64,000 nt of DNA, from the NCBI RefSeq assembly GCF_022008395.1, contig NZ_JAIRBB010000009.1, positions 49,584 to 113,583 of the forward strand, written 5' to 3'. Positions 26,002 through 35,200 of the stretch are shown here, piece by piece. Position numbers and translations under genes: made by a program. The notes beneath the pieces were generated by a model. It had not been told where the DNA came from and did no database searches. It was given only the letters and a program-made list of their open reading frames with translations. The stretch comes from Aequorivita xiaoshiensis. Lineage in GTDB: Bacteria > Bacteroidota > Bacteroidia > Flavobacteriales > Flavobacteriaceae. How positions within the stretch are numbered: the stretch's first letter is position 1; each line of letters starts with the position of its first letter.

Positions 26002-26565
26002 TTATATGGGAGGCAACTCTTCCTTATTTTTCTCGAGATTTTGTAAGTGCTCTTGAATTTCTTCTGGGCGAATAATACTCACACCTTTCTGAAGCATCAT
26101 ACTATTTGGATAAGTTACAATTTCATTTTCTGGGGTATGCAGGATAATATGAAATGTTTTAATATCTTCAATGGTTCCTTCGCAAGGGACTTCCTTATCG
26201 TGAATTTTTATATAATCCCCAATTTTATATGGGAAAGTAAAAAACATTATTACCCCACTAGTAACATTGCTAAGGATAGACCATTGTGCAAAAAAAGCAA
26301 TCCCGATTACAGCAAATACCGACGACATTACTAAGCCTAAGTTTTCAAAATCAAGCCCCCAAATAATGAAAAGTCCTAGCGCTACTAAAAAATAGATAGA
26401 ATAATCTATGTGTTTTAAAATTAAACCAGTTCGGTGCTCTAAACGTTCAATTTTATCGGCGAAATTTCGAACTGTTCTTTTTAAAATTATTCTTATCAAG
26501 ATTAGTACTACTATTAGAATGATAGATTCTAATAGTTCTGGATATATTTCTTTAAGGTTTATCAT
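26002..26565 (-). CDS. MscS-type mechanosensitive ion channel, small
   Basis: A 187-residue membrane protein. Three hydrophobic helices (about 12-27, 52-70, 76-95) are followed by the MscS beta domain, recognisable by WSILSNVTSGVIMFFTFPYKIGDYIKI, then GTIEDIKTFHIILHTPENEIVTYPNSMM. This is the minimal MscS core without the large cytoplasmic alpha-beta domain. It likely releases ions on hypo-osmotic shock. It begins 1 bp after the stop codon of the lipoprotein gene upstream (26567), so the two are co-transcribed. Confidence 0.85.
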   Translation of the reverse strand: MINLKEIYPELLESIILIVVLILIRIILKRTVRNFADKIERLEHRTGLILKHIDYSIYFLVALGLFIIWGLDFENLGLVMSSVFAVIGIAFFAQWSILSNVTSGVIMFFTFPYKIGDYIKIHDKEVPCEGTIEDIKTFHIILHTPENEIVTYPNSMMLQKGVSIIRPEEIQEHLQNLEKNKEELPPI

Positions 26566-26566
26566 A

Positions 26567-27508
26567 TTAGTATGTTTTCAACCCCAATGAATCCCGAAGG
26601 TGCAAAAACTCATTTTTGTTTTCTTTCCAATAAGCGCTTTGTAAACGCTTAGATTTTATGGCAGTTGTTTTAAGATGACTTGTGTCCGTTGTGTTTTGAG
26701 CATTTACCTCTTCCCATTTTTCAATTTCATATGGAAAATCACTTTGAAAAAATAGTCTTAGTTCTCTTTGTAATTCGGGATAGTTTAAGGTGTAAATTGA
26801 AATGGAATCTCCTTGTCTTAAATTTGCTGTAGCATTGTAAGCTTTTGCTCCTCTATGATAAAACCTCAAGTATTCAAATGAAGGAATTAGCATTAAATTA
26901 CCCGTAGGTAATTCTTCTGGATTGATACGGATGAGATTCCAAAGTTCATTTTCTAACCAAGTTTTAGGCAAACTAAAGTTTTTATCGCCTTCATCAGCAA
27001 AGTAAGAGTGACTTCTAATTTCGTAATTATTTCTATTGTTGAGTTGCATGTAAATCTGCCCACACCATTCCTGCACACTAGTACTAATCTTTATTGCATT
27101 TTCTCGAGTAGAAATCGGACTAAATGTGCTCGTCATTACAGAATAGGGATAGATACCAGTATTGAAGTTCTTAGTTTGATTTAATTTTAATACTGAAATG
27201 TTTTCCTTGGCATCGTTATCTGCTTTTACTTGTTCCTTAGGTAAGAAATTTTCTGAAACAAAAATGTTTACCGTTTTCCCTTTTCTAATTTCACTGTAGC
27301 GTTCTTGCGATAAATCGTACGAAGTAATTTCCGCCTTTCCGCTGTACCAATAATCTTCAAACTCCTGTGATACGTTTCTGTAGGCAACATCATTTTCCTT
27401 GATGGTTTCATTTGTATTTTTAGAGAACTCTTTTTTTTCTTCGGAAGAATTACAACTAAATAAAAATAGCGAAAGGAAAAGTAGTGCAAAAAGTCTGAAG
27501 AGATACAT
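26567..27508 (-). CDS. Conserved flavobacterial lipoprotein next to maf
   Basis: A 313-residue lipoprotein with signal MYLFRLFALLFLSLFLFSC. No catalytic motif or named domain is recognised. Notable stretches are FEDYWYSGKAEITSYDLSQERY and a histidine/arginine region FEYLRFYHRGAKAYNA. Homologues next to maf are sometimes labelled septum-formation inhibitor, but that label seems to come from the neighbour: the true Maf gene is the next one upstream (27541). Tight spacing places it in an operon with maf and mscS. Confidence 0.7.
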   Translation of the reverse strand: MYLFRLFALLFLSLFLFSCNSSEEKKEFSKNTNETIKENDVAYRNVSQEFEDYWYSGKAEITSYDLSQERYSEIRKGKTVNIFVSENFLPKEQVKADNDAKENISVLKLNQTKNFNTGIYPYSVMTSTFSPISTRENAIKISTSVQEWCGQIYMQLNNRNNYEIRSHSYFADEGDKNFSLPKTWLENELWNLIRINPEELPTGNLMLIPSFEYLRFYHRGAKAYNATANLRQGDSISIYTLNYPELQRELRLFFQSDFPYEIEKWEEVNAQNTTDTSHLKTTAIKSKRLQSAYWKENKNEFLHLRDSLGLKTY

Positions 27509-27540
27509 GAGCGAAGGTTTTACGTAAAAATAGCAAAAAA

Positions 27541-28128
27541 TCAGCGCTCGGCAATCTCGGTTAACGTTTTATAAACAAGGCGAGTAGGTAAACCCATTAC
27601 ATTAAAATAGCAACCTTCAATTTTCTCGATTCCTATATATCCTATCCATTCTTGAATTCCATAGCTTCCTGCTTTGTCAAAGGGTTTGTAAGTTTTTATA
27701 TAGTAATCAATTTCCTCTTCAGTGAGCGCTTTAAACCATACCTTTGTAGTGTCGTTTACCCTTATTTGAAACTCTTTGGATGTAAAACAAACCGATGTTA
27801 TAACCTCGTGAAACTTGCCGCTTAAGCTTTTCAGCATTTCTTTGGCTTCTCGACTATCTTTTGGTTTGCCAAGAGCACTGTTTTCTTTCCAAACAATAGT
27901 GTCGCTAGTAATTAAAATATCGTTTGTTTCAAGTGATTTAAATGCAGATGCTTTAAGTTGAGAGAGGAAATCTGTAATCTCTTCTCGATTTAAATCTGAA
28001 TTATATTTTTCATCAACCTCTTTTACTTGAATGGTATAATCTATATCCAAATCCTTAAAAAAAGCTTGTCTTCGTGGCGAGCCTGAAGCAAGGATGATGT
28101 TGTAGTTTTTTAATTTTTCTTTTAGCAT
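27541..28128 (-). CDS. maf: Maf family nucleotide pyrophosphatase
   Basis: A 195-residue protein with all Maf signatures: ILASGSPRRQAFFKDL (about 13-28), EVDE, SDTIVWKENSALGKP (about 74-88) and DKAGSYGIQEWIG (about 153-165). Maf proteins hydrolyse dTTP/UTP or modified nucleotides to the monophosphates and thereby clean the pool; the sub-type (YhdE-like) fits SPRR and KAGSY. Length is normal for the family. Confidence 0.9.
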   Translation of the reverse strand: MLKEKLKNYNIILASGSPRRQAFFKDLDIDYTIQVKEVDEKYNSDLNREEITDFLSQLKASAFKSLETNDILITSDTIVWKENSALGKPKDSREAKEMLKSLSGKFHEVITSVCFTSKEFQIRVNDTTKVWFKALTEEEIDYYIKTYKPFDKAGSYGIQEWIGYIGIEKIEGCYFNVMGLPTRLVYKTLTEIAER

Positions 28129-28203
28129 TTTTAATTCAAGGTTTCTTTGTGTAGTGGCTTTATAGATTTATCTGTGAAACCAATAATTTAAGATTTAAAT
28201 TGT

Positions 28204-29118
28204 TTACTCCAAAACTACATATTGAAAAAGCGGAATTGAACAAACTCCCAAAAACATTACAACTTTTAATACTTTGGAAAGTATTGCGTAGTGTTTAATT
28301 GTTTTTGCGTCCCAAATTTTTACACAGAAAAAGAGTAGGGGGCCTACAATTGCAAAAAGGAAGTAAAGAGATAAAATTTGATAATTGTAAAGGTATTCGT
28401 ACATATAATAAATAACCCCGAAAACCATTAGGGCTGCTAATACAAAAACAATTTTACTTGTTCTTTTTCTACCAATAGCAATTGGCAACGTGTTAATTCC
28501 TCCTTTTTTATCACCGTTTATATCTTGTAAATCCTTAACTATCTCACGAATAAAATTAAGTGCTAGCGCAAAAATTGAAAAATAAAGCACTACTCTAAAA
28601 ACCGACGATTGTATTTCTTTGTTTTCGACTGTTATTGCAGGTAGCAAATCAAAAAGCGTTACAATTATAAGACTCATTGCAACTAAAAAGGAGACTACTA
28701 AATTTCCTATGAGAATAATTCCCTTTAAATAAGACGAATACAAATACAGCAAAGCAGAGAAAACGATGAAAAGCGCAGCAAAACCGGGTTTACCGATGCT
28801 GTTGGCGAGATAAAACCCTATACCTACACCTAAAACATTTAGGGCGATAAATAAATTGTTCGCGGTTTGTTCCGAAATCTTTTTACCGATTAAAACTTTC
28901 TGTGGCTTGTTGATTCTATCAATTTCGACATCGTATATATCATTGATAATATTTCCGGCTGCAGCTAGGCAAAGTGTTGCTATCACTAATAAGGCAAAAT
29001 TGAAATCACTTAGTGTAATATCAACTTCAAAAGGTATAAAAAGCCCATACCTAATGAGTATTTGCACCAAGGCGATAAAAAGCAGATTTTGGTATCGAAC
29101 TAGATTGAGGTAATTCAA
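28204..29118 (-). CDS. UbiA family prenyltransferase (geranylgeranylglycerol-phosphate geranylgeranyltransferase-like)
   Basis: A 304-residue protein with about eight hydrophobic helices. Two Asp-rich prenyl-diphosphate sites are visible: NIINDIYDVEIDRINKPQK (about 57-75) and DLQDINGDKKGGINTLP (about 195-212). This subfamily is commonly labelled DGGGP synthase in Flavobacteriia after archaeal relatives, but the acceptor in Bacteroidota is not certain; a quinone or lipid prenylation role is possible. It lies between maf and a KdsC-like phosphatase, all on the minus strand and closely spaced. Confidence 0.82.
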   Translation of the reverse strand: MNYLNLVRYQNLLFIALVQILIRYGLFIPFEVDITLSDFNFALLVIATLCLAAAGNIINDIYDVEIDRINKPQKVLIGKKISEQTANNLFIALNVLGVGIGFYLANSIGKPGFAALFIVFSALLYLYSSYLKGIILIGNLVVSFLVAMSLIIVTLFDLLPAITVENKEIQSSVFRVVLYFSIFALALNFIREIVKDLQDINGDKKGGINTLPIAIGRKRTSKIVFVLAALMVFGVIYYMYEYLYNYQILSLYFLFAIVGPLLFFCVKIWDAKTIKHYAILSKVLKVVMFLGVCSIPLFQYVVLE

Positions 29119-29170
29119 GAGTTAGATTTTAAATTCAGCATTTTTGTTAAGTGTCAAACTTCAACTAAAA

Positions 29171-29698
29171 TTAATCGTATTTAGCACTAACTTTTTCAGT
29201 GATTAGCCATTTTCCGTGTACTTTTAGCACTTGCTCGATAACATCTCGAACGCATCCTTTTCCACCGTTTTTATGTGAAACGTATTTAGAGATGTTTTTT
29301 ATTTCTGGTACTGCATCTTGTGGGCATGTAGGCAAACCAACTTCTTGCATAACTTCATAATCAGGTAAGTCATCTCCCATATAGAGAATGTTATCCTTCT
29401 TTAAATTATGTGTTTTTAAGTAGTTGTCTAAAATTTCAGTTTTATTATGAGCTCCCAGAAAAACATCTTTTATTCCAAGATTTTGTAGCCTCACTCTCAC
29501 GCCTTCATTAGATCCACCTGAAATAACACATACATTAAAACCCTTGTCTACAGCAGTTTTAAGTGCGTAACCATCTTTCACATTCATTGTGCGAAACATT
29601 TCACCTTGGGTGTTAACTTGGATGCTTCCGTCAGTAAGAACACCATCAACATCAAAAATAAAAGTGTTTATATTTTTTAAATATTCTTTATAACTCAT
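29171..29698 (-). CDS. HAD phosphatase, KdsC-like (KDO-8-phosphate phosphatase)
   Basis: A 175-residue HAD hydrolase of the small cap-less KdsC type. Motif I is FIFDVDGVLTDGSI (about 13-26), motif II/III CVISGGSNEGVRVRL, and motif IV YMGDDLPDYEVM. Length and motifs match 3-deoxy-D-manno-octulosonate-8-phosphate phosphatase of LPS core synthesis, although related small HADs are hard to separate by eye. No kdsA or kdsB is nearby. Confidence 0.8.
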   Translation of the reverse strand: MSYKEYLKNINTFIFDVDGVLTDGSIQVNTQGEMFRTMNVKDGYALKTAVDKGFNVCVISGGSNEGVRVRLQNLGIKDVFLGAHNKTEILDNYLKTHNLKKDNILYMGDDLPDYEVMQEVGLPTCPQDAVPEIKNISKYVSHKNGGKGCVRDVIEQVLKVHGKWLITEKVSAKYD

Positions 29699-29729
29699 TT
29701 TCTAATTTTTCTATGAATACTCTGTTTTT

Positions 29730-30485
29730 TTAGTTGAAATTGTTTTTTAAGGCATCAGTAAAAAGTTCATAAACGTTTCTGTAGTTACTGTCATCCAACA
29801 AATTTAAATGTTTTTCAATGGTTTTAACGTCATTTCGTTTTGCTGGGCCTGTTTGTGCTTCTTTTGGGGATAGGGTTTCAATTTTTAATGCTGTTTCCTG
29901 AATTAATGGTTTAAGCAAATCAAATGAAAGGTTTTCCTTATTTAAAATATCACCACCTATATGGTATAGGTAATTGGTAAAGTTATTTACAAAAACTGCT
30001 GCTAAATGTAATTTAGCCCGTTCCTCGGAAGAAATTTCTGAAACATTTTCAGAAATGGTCTTTCCTAAATTTTGAAGTATTTCCAAGTCTGAAGCGTTTT
30101 CGGCTTCTATGCATATTGGGATATTCTTAAAACTAACTTCTCGTTGTTTTGAAAAGGTTTGTAATGGATAAAAAATTCCACGTCTGTTGTTTTTAGAAAG
30201 TACATTCATAGCTGCACCACCTGAAGTGTGCACAACCAATTTATTTCGAAGGATCAAGCTTTCAGAAAAAGATGAAATAGCATCGTCTGGAATCCCAATA
30301 ATATAGACATCGGCTTCTTTAATTTCCGAAATTTTATCAGTAAATGAAATTGATTGAGATGAAGAATCTAAGTCTATTTTACTTCTGTTAAACACTTGTT
30401 TTACAGTTGCTTGACTGCTGTTGTTAAAAGCTTTAAATAAGTGGCTGTTTACGTTGCCAAATCCTAAAAGAATCACATTTATCAT
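29730..30485 (-). CDS. DUF2520/Rossmann-like domain protein
   Basis: A 251-residue protein. The N terminus (MINVILLGFGNVNSHLFKAF) is a Rossmann-like nucleotide-binding fold. The C-terminal part (FVNNFTNYLYHIGGDIL...LIQETALKIETLSPKEAQTGPAKRND) is the DUF2520 helical domain, resembling F420/NADP or ketopantoate-type reductases. Substrate is unknown. Its start lies 17 bp after nothing recognisable, and the upstream gap holds the heptamer tandem repeat at 30576-30684. Confidence 0.78.
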   Translation of the reverse strand: MINVILLGFGNVNSHLFKAFNNSSQATVKQVFNRSKIDLDSSSQSISFTDKISEIKEADVYIIGIPDDAISSFSESLILRNKLVVHTSGGAAMNVLSKNNRRGIFYPLQTFSKQREVSFKNIPICIEAENASDLEILQNLGKTISENVSEISSEERAKLHLAAVFVNNFTNYLYHIGGDILNKENLSFDLLKPLIQETALKIETLSPKEAQTGPAKRNDVKTIEKHLNLLDDSNYRNVYELFTDALKNNFN

Positions 30486-30575
30486 AACGCGAAGTTAGCC
30501 TTTTTATAAATTTCAAAATTGATTTTATTATTAATTATAATCTTCATAAAAAGTTGAATAATAAATTTTAATTTT

Positions 30576-30684
30576 CTAGTCTCTAGTCTCTAGTCTCTAG
30601 TCTCTAGTCTCTAGTCTCTAGTCTCTAGTCTCTAGTCTCTAGTCTCTAGTCTCTAGCCTCTAGTCTCTAGTCTCTAGCCTCTAG
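30576..30684. repeat. Heptamer tandem repeat, 16 copies
   Basis: Sixteen CTAG cores spaced exactly 7 bp apart (unit CTAGTCT), with only two variant units (CTAGCCT). The array begins 91 bp upstream of the DUF2520 ATG and ends 8 bp before the stop codon of the Crp/Fnr gene. It is intergenic, so copy-number change would alter spacing between genes, not a reading frame. Confidence 0.95.
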
Positions 30685-30692
30685 ATTAATTC

Positions 30693-31280
30693 TCACCTAA
30701 ACACCTTATGCCTAATAATTTTCACTTCACCATCTTGTTCAAGTTGTTTGATGGCTCGAATTACGGTTTCAACGCGTTGACCTGTTAAATCTGCAATTTG
30801 CTGTCGAGTGAGTTCTACTTGAAATAATTCGTCGCCTCCATATTTCTTTTTTAGAAAATCTATCAACGTCAAAATGCGATGCTCTGGAGAGTGAACAGAT
30901 ATTTCTTTTAAAATTGTGGCTTTATAGTACAGCCGTTTGGCTAGAGCTTTTGTGAAATTTAAATTAATTTCAGGATTGTGAGTGAGTAATTCAAACAATT
31001 TTGTTTTCGGCAATTTATAAAATTCGGATCGCTTTACTGCGGCTGCTGATGCAGGGTATTTAAACGCTCCAAATAATGGTGGTTCGGCGAAGCTTTCCCC
31101 TTTATAAAAAAATGCTTGTACAAATTCCTTCCCGTCGTCGTTTACATTAAACATTTTTACCGCTCCGGATTTTATTTGAAAATAGAAATCTGCGCGAGTA
31201 TTCTCGCGAACGATTATTTCTGAAGCTTCTGTGTGTTCGAGTGTTGCTTCATAATCTAATAATAAATCTTCAGGAATCAT
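30693..31280 (-). CDS. Crp/Fnr family transcriptional regulator
   Basis: A 195-residue regulator with an N-terminal cyclic-nucleotide-binding-like beta-barrel (about 15-115, KSGAVKMFNVNDDGKEFVQAFFYKGESF) and a C-terminal winged HTH (about 150-190, LTRQQIADLTGQRVETVIRA). No cysteine cluster for an iron-sulfur centre is visible at the N terminus, so it is not a classical FNR. It is divergent from a small membrane protein and a truncated haemoglobin, suggesting control of an oxygen or nitric-oxide response (inference). Confidence 0.88.
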   Translation of the reverse strand: MIPEDLLLDYEATLEHTEASEIIVRENTRADFYFQIKSGAVKMFNVNDDGKEFVQAFFYKGESFAEPPLFGAFKYPASAAAVKRSEFYKLPKTKLFELLTHNPEINLNFTKALAKRLYYKATILKEISVHSPEHRILTLIDFLKKKYGGDELFQVELTRQQIADLTGQRVETVIRAIKQLEQDGEVKIIRHKVFR

Positions 31281-31293
31281 CTCTTTATGATTT

Positions 31294-31310
31294 GCCTCAT
31301 AAAATAAGGC
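31294..31310. promoter_or_regulatory. Possible operator between Crp/Fnr and haemoglobin genes
   Basis: GCCT-N9-AGGC, a short inverted repeat in the 78-bp divergent gap, 13 bp from the regulator start. Position suits an autoregulatory site, but arms are short and no consensus is known to me for this regulator. Confidence 0.25.
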
Positions 31311-31358
31311 TTGGTTCGCTTTGTAAATTTACTCCAAATTATACAAAACCCTAATGTT

Positions 31359-31646
31359 ATGAGACATCTATCTATAAAAGAAATGCAGCACGAATTTTCA
31401 AAGGACTATTATATGTATATTCCCTTAACCATCATTCTAAATAGTTGCGTGGGTTCTATCGCGGCGATGGCAATTTTGGCTCAAGGTACAAGTTTGTTGT
31501 CGGGAATAGAACTGACCATTGTTGTCTCCCTTTGTATGGGCTATAATGCAGCACTTTTGGCAGGCACTAATAAAAAATTCGCCTTTTGGCTTTTAACAGT
31601 AAGTATGGTTGTAAACATATTGCTGATTTTGATAACTTTGCTGTAA
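31359..31646 (+). CDS. Small conserved membrane protein near haemoglobin gene
   Basis: A 95-residue protein starting MRHLSIKEMQHEFSKDYYMY; an earlier ATG at 31311 would lie in the divergent promoter region and is not preferred. Three hydrophobic helices (about 20-40, 46-64, 72-94) follow a short soluble N terminus. No named domain is recognised. It ends 5 bp before the truncated haemoglobin gene, so the two form a two-gene unit, both divergent from the Crp/Fnr gene. Confidence 0.7.
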   Translation: MRHLSIKEMQHEFSKDYYMYIPLTIILNSCVGSIAAMAILAQGTSLLSGIELTIVVSLCMGYNAALLAGTNKKFAFWLLTVSMVVNILLILITLL

Positions 31647-31651
31647 AAATA

Positions 31652-32038
31652 ATGAAAAAGAAAATTGAATCTCGGGAAGATGTATCCTTACTTGTAAATA
31701 CTTTTTATTCGAAAGTCAGGAAAAACGAACTTCTCGGACCTATTTTCAATGGAATTATAGAAGATTGGCCTTCGCATCTGGAACTCCTTACAGATTTTTG
31801 GGAGACCAATCTTTTCTTTCAACGAAAATACTTCGGAAACCCAATGCATGCTCACGTTGAAGTTGACAAAAAAGTGGGCGGTACAATCAACGAACTTCAT
31901 TTTGGAACCTGGATTAATCTTTGGCACGAAACTATAAATGAACTTTTTGAAGGTGAAACAGCCGAAATAGCCAAAAATAGAGCTAGAAATATGGGTACAT
32001 TTCTGAATTTAAACATATTCAATTCTCGAAATAATTAA
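31652..32038 (+). CDS. Group III truncated haemoglobin
   Basis: A 128-residue globin. The ATG at 31652 is used; an earlier start at 31586 would overlap the upstream gene. Features of group III truncated haemoglobins include DVSLLVNTFYSKVRKNELLGPIFNG at the N terminus, FWETNLFF, the proximal histidine region FGNPMHAHVEV (F8 His) and FGTWINLWHETINELFEG. It probably binds oxygen or nitric oxide in the cytoplasm. The neighbouring Crp/Fnr regulator fits a redox or NO response. Confidence 0.87.
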   Translation: MKKKIESREDVSLLVNTFYSKVRKNELLGPIFNGIIEDWPSHLELLTDFWETNLFFQRKYFGNPMHAHVEVDKKVGGTINELHFGTWINLWHETINELFEGETAEIAKNRARNMGTFLNLNIFNSRNN

Positions 32039-32187
32039 CTGCAATAATTACTTAGTTTAATAGGTAAAAATCAATGTGTTTAACGAAAATATTGAATTAA
32101 ATTCAAGAATTTATAACATTAAATAAACGAGTGTTTTAGCAGTGTAAGTACGATGTGTTTTTAATAGATTAAATGAACGCAATTACT

Positions 32188-32196
32188 TATTTTTGC
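32188..32196 (+). promoter_or_regulatory. -7 box of the ccsBA promoter
   Basis: TATTTTTGC matches TAnnTTTG and lies 16 bp before the ATG; no good -33 TTG is present at 19-21 bp. Confidence 0.4.
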
Positions 32197-32212
32197 TGCA
32201 AAATTTATCGAA

Positions 32213-35200
32213 ATGCAAAAAAAGATTGCTTCCGTCCTTTTCTCTACCAAATTAACAGCAGTTTTATTTATCGTTTACGCCATTGCAATGGCAGCGGGTA
32301 CCTTTATGGATGCAGACTCCCAAAGTCCGCCAACGCCATATACTCGTGAGCTTATTTACAATGCTTGGTGGTTTGAAGCTATTATGGTATTGTTTGCCAT
32401 AAACTTTGTAGGAAATATTTTTAGATATAATCTTCATAAACCTAAAATGTGGGCCACTTTATTGCTTCACGTTTCTCTAATTTTAGTTATAGTTGGAGCT
32501 GCGGTAACAAGATATATCGGCTTTGAAGGGGTGATGCATATTCGTGAAGGTCAGACAGAAAACGCTATTCTTTCTGAAGAAACTTACCTAGACGTATTTA
32601 TCGATGGCGATTACATGGTTAATGGAGTAGCACAACGCCGAAAAGTAAAACCAAAAAAACTTCGTCTTTCTGAAAAGTTAAATAACAACTTCACGATAAA
32701 CACTGATTATAACGGCAAGGATGTTACAATCAAGTATAAAAATTTCATCAAAGGCGCTAAGCAAGATTTAAGAGAAACTGAAGAAGGCGAAGAATATATA
32801 AAGATAGTTGAGTCTGGAGATGGAGAACGCCACGAACACTGGGCAAAAGTGGGCGATGTTTCTAATATTCACAATATTCTTTTTGCTATTAATAAACCTA
32901 CTGATGGGGCGATAAATATTACTTTTTCTGAAGACGGAAATCACACGATTTCTAGTCCGTTTGCCGGAAACTTTATGCGAATGGCAGACCAAATGGAAGG
33001 GGAGGTTGTAGCCGACAGCGTTCAACCGTTTAATATGCGATCGCTTTATCGTATGGCAGGAACATCATTTGTAATTCCTGATCCAATTACTAAAGGGGAG
33101 TTTGGAATGGTTAAAGCTCCAGCAGACGAACCTAGCAACCAAGATGCACTTATCGTTGAAGTTGCTACAGATAATGAAACCAAAACAGTTGAACTGCTTG
33201 GAGGAAGAGGAACTTCGCCAAATCCAAAGGAAGTACAAATCGATGGCTTAAAAGTTTATTTGTCCTACGGTTCTGAAAGTATTGAACTTCCTTTTTCTAT
33301 AACACTAAACGATTTTATTGCTGAAAAATATCCTGGTACTGAAAAAGGGTATTCTTCATTTATGAGTAAGGTTACGGTTATCAATGAGGATAAAACACAT
33401 TTTGACGCCGATATCTTTATGAATAATGTACTAGACCATGAAGGTTATCGTTTCTTCCAATCTGGATTCGATCCTGATGAAGGCGGTACAATTCTTTCTG
33501 TAAACCACGACTGGTGGGGAACTTGGATTACATACATCGGTTACTTTTTACTGTATGTGGGATTAATGGCAATTCTTTTTACTAAACACAGTCGTTTTGG
33601 TAAACTTGAAAAAACACTGACTAAAATTAAAAAGAAGAAGAAAAACATGATTACTGTCCTGGTATTACTACTTTCTTTTAGTGGTATGGCACAACACAGT
33701 GAGCACGCAACGCATCGACCTGTTGATAAAGCAAAGATAGATTCGTTAATCGTTGCTAATGCGGTAAGCAAAGAACACGCAGCCGAATTTGGACACTTGA
33801 TTATTCAGGACAATGGGCGAATGAAGCCTATCAACACTTTCTCAAGTGAATTATTAAGAAAAATAAGCCGAAGCGACCACTATCAAGGATTGGATGCTAA
33901 CCAGGTGTTTATTTCGATGACGGAATTTCCTAGACTTTGGGTTGAAGTGCCTTTAATTGCACTTAAACGCGGAAACGATAGTATCCGTCACGTAGCGGGA
34001 GTTTCTGAAGATCAAAAAAATATTTCGCTATTAGATCTTTTTGACGACAAAGGAAATTACAAGTTAGAACCATTTTTAGCGGCTGCAACAAGCACTAATA
34101 CTCCTAACCAATACCAAAAGGATTTTATAAAAGCTCACGAAAATTTTTCGCTTTTAAACTCAGCCTTAAGTGGAGGGATTTTAAAAATCTTCCCAATTCC
34201 AAATGATGAGAGTAAGAAATGGGTTTCATACCCAGAATTGAATGAAGCCAACCTAACAGGAATGGACTCGTTGTATGCTAAAAATATACTTCCGTTGTAT
34301 TTTGATAGCCTTAAAAAAGCACGTGAAAACGGTGATTACTCCAAATCTGATGAGCTATTAGAGAGTATTACCAATTTTCAGAAAAAATACAGCGCCGATA
34401 TAATGCCTTCTGAAAATAAACTGAGAGCGGAAACTTTTTACAATAAAGTTGATATCTTCAATCGTTTGTACAAATACTTCGCAGTATTTGGAATTATAAT
34501 GATTGTATTTATTGTAGCTCAGCTTATAAAAGATCGAAAAGTACTTAGAGTTTTAATAAAATCTACCAAAGTTATTATGTGGGTTTTATTTATAGCAATG
34601 ACGCTAGGGCTTGCTTTACGCTGGTATGTAAGTGGACATGCACCTTGGAGTGATGCTTATGAATCTGTAATCTATGTAGCTTGGGCAACAATTTTCTTTG
34701 GACTTTCTTTTGGTAATCGAAGTGATTTAACTGTGGCAGCTACATCGTTTGCGGGTGCAATTATTCTTTGGGTTGCACACCAGAGTTGGTTAGACCCTTC
34801 TATTGCAAATCTTCAACCGGTACTTGATAGTTATTGGTTAATGATTCACGTAGCAGTAATTGTAATGAGTTACGGTCCGTTTACACTTGGAATGATGCTA
34901 GCAGTAGTTTCTATGTTCCTTATGATTTTCACTACCAAGAAAAACTTTAAGCGAATGGAATTAAACATTACCGAGCTTACTGTAGTGACGGAGTTAGCAC
35001 TGACTGTTGGATTGGTTTTACTTACCATCGGAAACTTTTTAGGTGGACAATGGGCTAACGAAAGCTGGGGTAGATACTGGGGCTGGGACCCAAAAGAAAC
35101 TTGGGCACTTATTAGTATTATGGTTTATGCTTTCGTAATTCACGCTAGATTAGTACCAGGATTACGCGGAAAATGGACCTTCAACATGTTGGCGTTGTTT

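Noticed and set aside
26567..27508. Second Maf (septum formation inhibitor) gene
   Set aside because: The protein is a lipoprotein without SGSPRR, SDT or KAGSYG motifs; the genuine Maf gene is adjacent at 27541-28128.
30576..30684. Possible CRISPR array
   Set aside because: The repeats are 7 bp units with no spacers between them and no cas genes nearby; it is a simple tandem repeat.
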